A stretch of 64,000 nucleotides of DNA from the NCBI GenBank assembly GCA_022497155.1, contig MU385739.1:62001-126000 (forward strand). The letters are read 5' to 3'. Shown in pieces: positions 55,655-64,000 of the stretch (positions are counted from its first letter, which is position 1; the number at the start of each line of letters is the position of its first letter). The position numbers and the translations under genes are program-made. Under the pieces are notes generated by a model. That model was given only the letters and a program-made list of their open reading frames with translations, was not told the origin of the DNA and made no database searches. Source of the DNA: Whalleya microplaca. Its lineage: Eukaryota; Ascomycota; Sordariomycetes; Xylariales; Xylariaceae.

Positions 55655-57954
55655 ATGAAGGGCCTATTCAACTCCAAAAAATCTCCCAAGAAACATTCAC
55701 CGGCCGACAGCGTCGATAATTCCCAACGCAACAACCACAGCTACCAGAGCCATCAGAGCCACCCAAGCCACCAAAGTCACCAAAACCTCACCAGCAGTTC
55801 CCAGGCCCAGCCGAATTCGGCCAATTCGGAGCCGTCTTCGCCCGTCAAGCAGCCGCAACCACACCCGCAGCCGCACACGCACACGCAGTCTTCGTCTTCG
55901 TCCACTGCCCCAAGGCCTCCTCCCAAAAAGCCGTCATCTTCCTCTTCATCCTCTGCTGCTCGCCCCTCTGCTCGCCCCGCATCGCCCGCTCAACGTGAGC
56001 AGCCCAAATCGCGGAGTTCTCGCTCTTTTGGCAGGCATTCGACCGACCCGGGGTCCTCGCGGCGTCATAAAATCGACCCCAACACACATCCTCTGAATCT
56101 GCCGCCCGAAGAGATAAAGCGACTTTCCCGTTTGTCCGCATCCGCCATGAGCACCCGGAGTTCCATCGACAAGATGGACGTGGACAAGGAGAACTCGGCT
56201 GTCCCTCCCTCCTCGCCGCCTGCACCGCAGCAGCAGTCGTCCTTCTCTGTCCCTATCAGCTCCCCCACCAATGGAGTCAAGAATGGCTCCCCTACCAAGG
56301 AGGAAGAGGGCCCCGCCCCTCCGCCGCACAGGTCGAACCCTTCAAGTCCCGTGCCGACCGATGCTGAAGAGGCCGAGTTGCATAAGGCGGATGGCAACAA
56401 GGCGTTCAAGCAGAAAGACTACAAGCGGGCAATTGCTGAATACACCAGCGGTAAGCTCTTATAATTCTTATATTTCATTAATTATTATATGGACATTAGA
56501 CTAATCCCCATTAGCTATCCAACTGATGCCGGATGAGCCTACCTATCTCAGTAACCGCGCCGCTGCCAACATGTCAGACGCTCGGTACGGTGCAGCCTTG
56601 GACGATTGCCTGCAGGCTGTCAAGTTGGACCCCACTAACCCCAAATTCTTGCTCCGTCTCGCTCGGATTTACACCGCCCTCGGACGTCCCGAGGAAGCGA
56701 TGACTACCTTCGCACGGATTCATCCCCCGGCTTCTGCAAAAGACATGGCTGCCGCTAAGGAGATGCAGCATCACTTCAGAGCCGCTCAAGATGCTCTCGA
56801 GCGTGGAACAAGTGGATCTATGGTCCTGCATGCCTTGGACCAGGCTGAAAAGTTGCTTGGGGTTGGCGCAGGCAAGCCTCGGAAGTGGCAGTTGATGAGG
56901 GGCAACGCCTACCTTAAGATGGGAGGAATGAACGCGTTGGGAGAAGCCCAGAACGTAGCTATGGCAATCCTGAGACAGAACAGTCAGGACCCCGAGGCAT
57001 TGGTGTTGCGGGGACGTGCCCTCTACGCCCAGGGTGAGAACGACAAGGCTGTGCAGCATTTCCGTAAGGCCCTGAGCTGCGATCCTGACTTCAAGGATGC
57101 GGTGAAATGGCTTCGAACTGTCCAGAAACTGGACAGAATGAAGGAGGAAGGAAATGCCGATTACAAGGCCGGAAGATGGCAAGCTGCCCTGGACAAGTAC
57201 TCGGCTGCCTTGGAGGTCGACCCCACCAACCGAGGAATCAACTCAAAGCTACTGCAAAACCGAGCTTTGTGCCGCCTCAAGCTGAAGCAATACGACGTAG
57301 CAATTGCCGACTGCGAGCGTGCTATCAGCCTGGACTCCACCTACATGAAGGCCCGGAAAACCAAGGCCAATGCGTTTGGACAGGCCGAGCGGTGGGAGGA
57401 CGCCGTCCGTGAATGGAAATCCCTTCAGGAACTGGATCCCGAGGATCGGACTATCGCCAAGGAGATCCGCAAAGCCGAGCTGGAGCTTAAGAAGAGCCAG
57501 CGCAAGGACTACTACAAGATTCTGGGTGTTGCTAAGGATGCCGACGACGCCACGATCAAGAAGGCTTACCGCAAACTTGCCATCATCCACCACCCGGACA
57601 AGAACCGTGACGACGCGGCGGCTGCTGAGCGCTTCAAGGACATTGGTGAAGCGTATGAGACCTTGAGTGATCCTCAGTACGTACCCAATATGTAAGCTGC
57701 GATAATATCTATCACTAACCATATGTAGGAAGCGTGCTCGCTATGACAGCGGAGAGGATCTGGTTGATCCCTCCGACATGTTTGGCGGCGGTGGCATGGG
57801 CGGAGGCATGGGCGGTGGCATCGACCCAGAGATCCTGTTCAGCATGATGAACGGTGGCGGCTCCTTTGGTGGTGCCCAAGGCTTCGGCGGCGCCGGCTTC
57901 GGCGGCGGCCGCACGCGAGCCCAGGGCTTCCCCAGCTCGTTCCACTTCGGCTGA
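55655..57954 (+). CDS. TPR and J-domain co-chaperone (DNAJC7/TPR2-like)
   Basis: Three exons, 55655-56450, 56515-57676 and 57729-57954, give 727 residues. Residues 1-235 are low-complexity (His/Ser/Gln/Pro-rich). From about 245 a series of TPR repeats begins ([20 protein letters not shown]) and continues to about 590 (for example [20 protein letters not shown]). The J-domain spans about 596-660, starts [15 protein letters not shown] and carries the HPD motif at 625-627, needed to stimulate Hsp70 ATPase. A Gly-rich tail ([14 protein letters not shown]) ends the protein. This order matches human DNAJC7/TPR2, which passes clients between Hsp90 and Hsp70; cytosolic location is inferred. The long disordered N-terminus is an addition seen in filamentous fungi. 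Introns of 64 and 52 nt have CTAAT/CTAAC branch sites. The C/T-rich leader region upstream is long and repeat-bearing. Confidence 0.93.
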
Positions 57955-59686
57955 CAACCCCAGAGGGATGAGGATGATGATGACGATGGCCACGACATGG
58001 ACTACGACAGTGGACGAGCATCAGAGACCCCGCTTGAGCATGGTTTTACCAACGACAGAGCCCTGGACCACAGGATCGCTCAGTTTCGTTGGTCTTTGAT
58101 GGCGATGGTGGGTGCATTTGTATTCCTGCCCCGAGAGCTCGCCACCACGTTGCTTGTGTTGTATGTATGCGTCGTGTTTGCGAAGTCTTCGGGCGTCGCA
58201 TTCGGGCGCCTGTAAAGTGTTTGAGTGTTGTGAGTGTCGAGAGTTTACTGTAGGTGGTAGGAGGTGGCAGGGGGCAAATGGGGGAGGGAAGGGGGGAGGG
58301 TCTGGGAATAGAGAACTTCCACATCACATTGCCGGCGTTACAAGGGACAACCCATTCATGATGACATACAACAACCACCACACACACATACATTGGGTTT
58401 GCCGTGGGAAACGGTACACCGCATTCAGTAGCGAGCGAGGGATCCTGCTCGTAAAACCAGACAGACAGAGGGATCTAATGTTAGACGTCTTCTCAAGACA
58501 AGCATGAAATCAATTCAGAACGGCGCATTCAGAGACTTTTCGTACGAGAAAAAAAAAAAAAGAAAACTTGTGTAGTTCCTTTGTAATGATAGTGTGTCTG
58601 TCTGTCTATGGTAGCATGAGTGACTGAATAGAAATTACTGCTACCTCTATGGCTTCTAGGAGCTGCATGATAATTTGAAATTATTGGAGCTAATATTTGA
58701 ACTCGGTAATATCGTGGGGTAGGGTGATAGTGTATAAAATGTAAAGTGAGCTGATATGATTCAATAGAGTAGATATAAACTTAACATCGCATGTGATAAC
58801 TCTTGATTAAAGGGAAGAGAATTGAATACCGTGATAACTGTCTATCCAAAGCTGCGCATCTGAAAGAGAAGAAAGTAGGCATCTTGTATGCCACTTATTA
58901 TCAGGTACGATATACTATCCCCATAACAGTTATGGTAATTGTTACCTTTACAATGAAGAGTCTTCTTATACTGGCTGAATAATAATGTATCTCAACATGC
59001 GGCCACATTTTGACACCTCGTGATACGCCTCAGACGCCAGTAGCCATTAAGATCTGATAACGGCAAGTATTCCGGACTAGTCGGGGCCCCATCCCTGCGG
59101 CCATGGCGGGGCAAGGTGCTTACTTACCAACCTTGCCCACTACGTACCTCTACTACGTATGCGCAAGTTATGTAGAGGAGCTCCGGCTACCGGGCTACTT
59201 ACATACAATTAATAAATCAACCTGGGAATAGTTCGAAACAGCTAGGTTTAATAAACACGACCCAACCAACTTACATCCAGCTGGAATGTTCCCCAGTTTG
59301 TCGTCGTGCCCATATCCCGATCAGCTCACTTTTCTTCTTCCCTCGGCGGGATTTAAAATGTGATCTTCTTGTTCTTGTTCCAATGATAAAGTACTAAGCG
59401 AATTGAATCGGGATCAGAGTCAATTGCGAGCTCAAATACGGAATACGAGTGAGGCGTCTAAGCTTTCGAGTTCGAGAAATCCACCCCTCTCTCCCTCGGA
59501 CCCCTCGACGACTTCTTGCTAGGGACGACTGCGATATCGTGCCACGGCACCACCGGCCTTGCTATCCGCTCACTCCTAAACCACGAGCGAGCGAGCCCCC
59601 ATATCCATAACGTACAGGTGGACGAACATCCAGACAGCTAGACAAATATATAATATACACATATACATCCGAAGCCCACCCACACA
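57955..59686. other. Intergenic region between co-chaperone and MFS genes
   Basis: The first 600 bases are GC-richer and probably the 3' UTR of the co-chaperone gene. An A13 run lies at 58549-58561. An AT-rich part without features follows (58.6-59.0 kb). The last 350 bases form the MFS promoter and leader, C-rich, with an ATATATAATATAC stretch just before the start. No gene was recognised. Confidence 0.5.
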
Positions 59687-61525
59687 ATGGCGATCCGGCT
59701 CTCGCGCCTCCTGCCCTTCAGCCCGTCGACGACGCCGCTGCACGCGTCGACGTACCTGCTGGGGATCTCGCTCTTCAGCATCGCGTTCCTGGTGTTCCTG
59801 AACTCGGCCGTCTCCTTCGTGATCACGGACCTGCTGGGCGTGAAGTCCGGCGTCGGCGACATCGTCGGCACCCTCGGCTTCGTCGACGAGCTGGTCGCGC
59901 TCGTGGCCTGCCCCTTCTGGGGGCTCGTCAGTGATAGGCTGGGCGTGAGATGGGTCGCCGTGCTCGGGTACGCGGTTATCGCGCTGGCCTTGGTGACGTT
60001 CGTGCAGGCCAGGAACGCGTACCCGGATTTGGTGTTCCTAAGGGTGCTGTTTGCCGTGGGCGCGACGGCGGCCGCGACGATGGTCACGGCTATTTTGCCT
60101 GTGCTTACGGATGATGATGGGGAGGAGGGGGAAGGGGATGGGGATGTGGATGGAGAGGGTGTCCGCAGCGGCAGCTCGAGCAGCAGGAAGTCGAACCATA
60201 ATCAGCGGGACAGCGTGACCATGAGCCTGGAGAGCGACGCGACGATCACACCGGAGCGGTTCTCGCGGAGCTCGTCGTCGCGCGACGGCGGCTCCTCTCA
60301 CGGCTTCGAGGCGAACGGCAAGGGCGACGGCAAGGGCCGCAAGCCGTCCGCGCTGGCCGGCTACGTCGGCCTGTTCACGGGCTGCGGCGCCCTGGTCGCG
60401 CTGGTGCTGTTCCTGCCGCTGCCGGCGCAGTTCTCCCGCAAGGAGGGCGTCACGCCCGCGCAGGCCATCACCGATAGCTTCTACGTCGTCGCCGCCGTCG
60501 CGCTGTGCGTTGCTGTGTTTGTGTTCTTCGGGCTCCGCGGGTTGAGGGGTGAGGAGGGGAAGGGGTGGCGGATGCTCTTGGGCTTGCGCAAAGCGTCTTT
60601 GCCATCCCCATCCTCCCACGACCACGACTCCCCATCCTCATCCTCAGCCCCCACCCTCTGCAACCCATCCCCTACCGTCCCGATCCCCTACCACCACCTC
60701 CTCCTCGCCTCGATCCGCCTGGGCTTCCGAGACCCGCACATCGCGCTAGGCTACCTAGGCGGGTTCGTGGCGCGCGCGAGCACAGTCGCCATATCCCTCT
60801 TCGTGCCGCTGTACGTGAACGCGTTCTACATCTCGCAGGGGTTCTGCACGGGGTCCCCCAACGACCCCTCGCCCGAGCTCAAGAAGGAGTGCCGCGCCGC
60901 CTACGTGCTGGCCTCCATCCTGACCGGCGTCGCGCAGCTCGCCGCGCTCCTGTGCGCGCCGCTGTTCGGGTACGCGAGCGCGCGCTTCGGGAACGCGCCC
61001 GTGGTCGTGAGTACGTTGTTGGGGGTTGTCGGGTACGCTGCCTTCCCGGCGCTGCGGAGCCCGGAGTTCAGGGACGTGGAGGGGCGCGGTGGTGGGGGTG
61101 TGGTGTTTTTGGTGGTTGTGCTCATGGGCGTTAGTCAGATCGGTGCCATCGTGTGTAGTCTTGGATCCCTGGGGCGCGGGGTGCTGAGGGCGGATGCTCC
61201 GAGCGGCGACGACGAAGAAGTAGCAGAGGAAGGCGAGGCGGGTGAGGGCGGCGAGACGGATGCGCTGCTCCCGAATGGTCGCCAGCGCAAGGGCGTTGGC
61301 GCCGTGTCCCGCGTCCAGCTCAAGGGGTCCATAGCCGGCGTGTACTCGTGGTGCGGCGGCGCCGCGATCCTGCTGCTCACGAAGCTGGGCGGGTACTTGT
61401 TCGACGTCGCGTCCACGGGTGCGCCCTTCTATATGATGGCCGCGTTTAATGCCGTTTTGCTTGTTGCGAGCTTGGGGATTGACCTTGGGAGGGGGGTTGC
61501 TTTGAGGAGGAGTTTGAGGAGGTAG
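59687..61525 (+). CDS. Major facilitator superfamily (MFS) transporter
   Basis: A single open frame of 612 residues starts at the first ATG after an AT-rich leader. The N-terminal half shows several membrane segments (for example STYLLGISLFSIAFLVFLNS and VAVLGYAVIALALVTFVQA). The MFS signature loop WGLVSDRLGVRW, a form of G-x3-D-R-x-G-x-R, lies between two of them. A long polar loop follows at about residues 143-225, rich in Asp/Glu/Ser (DDDGEEGEGDGDVDGEG), and another lies near 310-340. The second half has further segments (GYLGGFVARASTVAISLFV, AYVLASILTGVAQLAALL), then a third acidic loop, and ends with two hydrophobic stretches. It resembles fungal MFS proteins of unknown substrate, distantly like yeast Bsc6. 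Coding GC is high with no intron. No clustered biosynthetic genes suggest a substrate. Confidence 0.88.
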   Translation: MAIRLSRLLPFSPSTTPLHASTYLLGISLFSIAFLVFLNSAVSFVITDLLGVKSGVGDIVGTLGFVDELVALVACPFWGLVSDRLGVRWVAVLGYAVIALALVTFVQARNAYPDLVFLRVLFAVGATAAATMVTAILPVLTDDDGEEGEGDGDVDGEGVRSGSSSSRKSNHNQRDSVTMSLESDATITPERFSRSSSSRDGGSSHGFEANGKGDGKGRKPSALAGYVGLFTGCGALVALVLFLPLPAQFSRKEGVTPAQAITDSFYVVAAVALCVAVFVFFGLRGLRGEEGKGWRMLLGLRKASLPSPSSHDHDSPSSSSAPTLCNPSPTVPIPYHHLLLASIRLGFRDPHIALGYLGGFVARASTVAISLFVPLYVNAFYISQGFCTGSPNDPSPELKKECRAAYVLASILTGVAQLAALLCAPLFGYASARFGNAPVVVSTLLGVVGYAAFPALRSPEFRDVEGRGGGGVVFLVVVLMGVSQIGAIVCSLGSLGRGVLRADAPSGDDEEVAEEGEAGEGGETDALLPNGRQRKGVGAVSRVQLKGSIAGVYSWCGGAAILLLTKLGGYLFDVASTGAPFYMMAAFNAVLLVASLGIDLGRGVALRRSLRR

Positions 61526-62164
61526 GGGTGAATGAATGTAGGTAGGTAAGTAGGTAGGTAAGAGGGGGAAGGGAAAGGGGAATAGGGGGGTCTTTTGTTT
61601 GTTATAGGGTGGGATATCAAATGTGTATTATATATATAGGAGTTAGGAGTGTGATGTTTCTACGGATGTATTGGAATTGCTGGAGATGAATAAACCACTT
61701 CGAAGCTGATTTTGCTAAGTTGTAAAAATGTGATCACTTTACCATGGCCTATGACTTCGGATATGGTAGTCGACAGGTGAAGTATTAGATTCAGTAGAGC
61801 AAATTGTCACAAAGGATCGTGAAACTCCTCGAGGCTAACCTATCTCGAGGGAGAGGCTAGCTTATTTACTTCCATATATGAATGAATTTGTCCAGGGTAG
61901 GTGCACTTAAGCATCGATCTTGATTTGTGGTAATTAGCTACACAATAAAGTAATAGTAGTTTGTCTATATTGATAAATATGCCCAGCACCCAACGCCGCA
62001 GACTAGCCCTGAAACGGATCATATATATGCAGCGTATGCAGCAGCAGATGATGATGAATATTAACAAACGCCGGTATTCCTAAAACCCCTCGTAGATTTT
62101 CTTTATCTCCCAATCTATTATTAAGACCAACAAGCCTACCAACTACTTTTCGAGCCCTGCCTAC
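61526..62164. other. Convergent 3' intergenic region
   Basis: The MFS and DGAT1 genes end facing each other. GTAG repeats (TAGGTAGGTAAGTAGG) lie just after the MFS stop, followed by AT-rich sequence with likely polyadenylation regions. A small stem (CTCGAGG ... CTCGAGG, palindromic CCTCGAGG core) lies near 61829-61850. No gene is seen. Confidence 0.5.
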
Positions 62165-63896
62165 TTAGTTTAATAAGGTCTGCTGGTTCATCGCCATCTT
62201 CTTGGCCACGGAGCCGTACTTAGCCTGCCACGCGTAGAAGTAGATGAGCGCGGCGAACGGCTGGCCCAGGATCGTGAACGAGACCCAGAAGATGCAGTTG
62301 CCGATGAGCCGGCTGTTGGGGCCCTTCATCTTCTCGAAGACGCGCGTTATCCAGATCAGGGGGATTTGGACGATCATACCCAGGAACGCAACACCTAAGA
62401 TATATCGAGTAAGCACAAATACTATGCTGTGAACTAAACGAGTAGATAATACATACCAATAATGTTCTTCGTGGGTATTCCGACGAGCAATTCGTGAAGA
62501 ACCGCCGAGACGAAGAACACGGCGATGCTAGCGGACTGCATGCTCCAGCCTCTACCCAGTAGCGGGGTGAAGATATGTCTCTTCATGAACTGGTAAACGG
62601 GCTTGTTCCACAATCTCCAGTAGTCTCCCAGGCCGGCGGAGTTCCACCAGTCGTCGTAGAAAGACCGGTCACCGAACCGCATAATCTCGGCTAGCGCGTT
62701 GAGGGATGACTGGAAAAGAGCAAAGAAGCCGGCTAGCCAAATAACAAGCGATATTGTGGATAGCTTCAGGAGTCTCTCCACGATCGATACTAGATCGAGG
62801 TGATCTATTTTGTCGAGCGAATTCCATAGTACGGGCGCCGCATACTGGGCACTACAGAACCAGATGAACACACTGAGGCAGACCGTCTCACTCAGTCGTT
62901 TGATCACGAAGAGCCACCTGATATTTTCGGACCGCGGGTATACCGGCTGGTAGACAAGCGTTGGAGCCCACCAGAAGTAGGTCAGATTGCCCATCGTGAT
63001 ATTTTGCGGATACGGACACTGCGTATACAACTCGGGCAAAGATGCTAATTCGCCTTTGATCGGATGAAGGTAGGCATGACGCAGGTCTCGATTCGTTAAA
63101 GCGTACGATATAACCTTCATGTAGACGATGATAACGTGGAGCTCCGTTATAGTACCGATCAAGGGGTGGTGGATATGGAAGTAGACCACCCAGCTGTGAA
63201 CGGCGAGGGCCAAGGTCGCATTAAACAGATGTGCGCCTCGGATGCTCTGCCATTTCTTCTCGAACTTGGCCTGCTGATCCTCTGTGGGGCTGCTGGATCC
63301 GCCTCGGCTGGATTGCGCTCTCGATATCCTTGCCTGCTTTGCCGCGTACCATTCGAACGAGTAGGCGATGAAGAGATGGCATGGGACCAGGACGTAAAGG
63401 AGGAATCCGACGATGACATCCTTCTGGCGGAAGTCATGGCACGTCAGGCAAATCAGGTTTCCGTACTACCCGACTGTGAGTGCTTTGATCACAAGCTAGT
63501 AACTTGTCTTCGATATAGACCAACCTTTTGCATGTTCTCGATGATCAACCGCAAGTTTCCCACCACTGGCATATGTTAGTACACACTTGCCCTGGCAGAC
63601 CAATGTCGAGTAGGCACCATATTCGTACCTAGAACAATAACCATCAGGTTTCGAAAACCGAGAAAACTCGGCGTAGTTCCGGCATCATGGCTGAGCGTCG
63701 AGGGTCGGCTTTGGGAGTGAATAGCCGTGACGTGCCTATACTTTTTGATCGCGAACGTTTTCTTCTCTATGTTCACGCTCCCGTTCGTACCCCCGTTTAC
63801 GGGCTTAGACTCGGCTGTAGAGCCTGGTCGTCGTAGAGCTGCTGCATCGGCGGATGTCTCCACGCTTGTGGTGGTGGCCGAGTCTATCTCACCCAT
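62165..63896 (-). CDS. Diacylglycerol O-acyltransferase, DGAT1 type (MBOAT family)
   Basis: Four exons on the minus strand fit: 63896-63629, 63565-63525, 63465-62457 and 62394-62165 (515 residues). The 41-nt second exon is fixed by phase and joins GFRNLMVIVLVV to GNLRLIIENMQK, the first membrane segment of fungal DGAT1. Later landmarks are the FYDDWWN motif (372-378), shared by DGAT1 and sterol acyltransferases, and His427 in VLHELLVG, the MBOAT catalytic histidine. GIPTKNIIGVAFLGM and GQPFAALIYFYAWQAKYGSV follow and favour DGAT1 over the sterol-acylating ARE enzymes. It makes triacylglycerol from diacylglycerol and acyl-CoA in the ER membrane. The N-terminus is hydrophilic (residues 1-75). 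Introns are 59-63 nt, GT-AG, one with branch TACTAAC. The start at 63896 is the first ATG in frame; an extra upstream exon beyond the window is possible but not needed. Confidence 0.93.
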
Positions 63897-64000
63897 GCTT
63901 GAATCGAACAACTATCTCGCTATGAGAAATCACCTATGCCCGTCTACAAACATCTAGGACTTTCAATTAGGAATTTGAAAATCTGCAAAATCGTTAGTGG
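63897..64000. other. Upstream flank of the DGAT1 gene
   Basis: Only 104 bases remain. They hold part of the leader of the minus-strand DGAT1 gene. No other feature is seen. Confidence 0.5.

Noticed and set aside
1..64000. CRISPR arrays, bacterial operons, intact transposons or rRNA genes
   Set aside because: None of their signatures (regular spaced repeats, transposase or reverse transcriptase motifs, long terminal repeats, rRNA segments) was seen; the window is ordinary fungal nuclear DNA.

Overview
The window is nuclear DNA from a filamentous ascomycete (Pezizomycotina). The evidence is short introns of about 48-170 nt with GTANGT or GTNNGT donors and CTAAC/CTGAC-like branch sites, the bZIP factor KapC, a DUF4246 protein and a fungal DGAT1. 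A Sordariomycete, perhaps of the Xylariales, is my best guess, but no marker here settles it.

Sixteen genes are well supported, and I rebuilt their exons by joining reading frames at splice sites. In order they are: microsomal-type epoxide hydrolase (517-1961, +); KapC-like bZIP factor (7556-8984, +); Stm1/SERBP1-like ribosome-associated RGG protein (15400-16805, +); a zinc-ribbon-like low-complexity protein (17672-18658, +); DUF4246 protein (19707-22023, +), tail to tail with an EgtD-like SAM methyltransferase (22502-23635, -); TFIIIA (27591-29334, -), head to head with RNA polymerase subunit RPB6 (30119-30770, +); a small secreted cysteine-rich protein (33022-33660, +); S-formylglutathione hydrolase (34615-35687, +), tail to tail with an Afi1-like DENN/SPA protein (36315-38918, -); GNAT acetyltransferase (43266-44042, +); F-box-like protein (47859-49312, +); myosin regulatory light chain-like EF-hand protein (50552-51689, +); TPR plus J-domain co-chaperone (55655-57954, +); MFS transporter (59687-61525, +); and DGAT1-type diacylglycerol acyltransferase (62165-63896, -).

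Long gene-poor stretches separate these genes: 2.0-7.5, 9-15.4, 23.6-27.6, 38.9-43.3, 44.0-47.9 and 51.7-55.6 kb. Several are AT-rich. They carry microsatellites and short tandem repeats, plus at least two scraps that look like decayed coding sequence: one resembling part of an AA9 polysaccharide monooxygenase (about 47.2 kb) and one GC-rich island (41.2-41.6 kb).

The genes are mostly unrelated housekeeping and accessory functions. I see no secondary-metabolite cluster, intact transposon, CRISPR array, rRNA or convincing tRNA. Two neighbour pairs make sense together: TFIIIA/RPB6 (RNA polymerase III machinery) and DUF4246/EgtD-like methyltransferase (both predicted small-molecule enzymes). The most notable observations concern gene structure: a GC-AG intron in the kapC homologue whose retention would remove the C-terminus, a probable 48-nt intron hidden in frame in the methyltransferase, a start-codon-only first exon, and two consecutive microexons in the Stm1 gene. 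I found no clear undescribed system.
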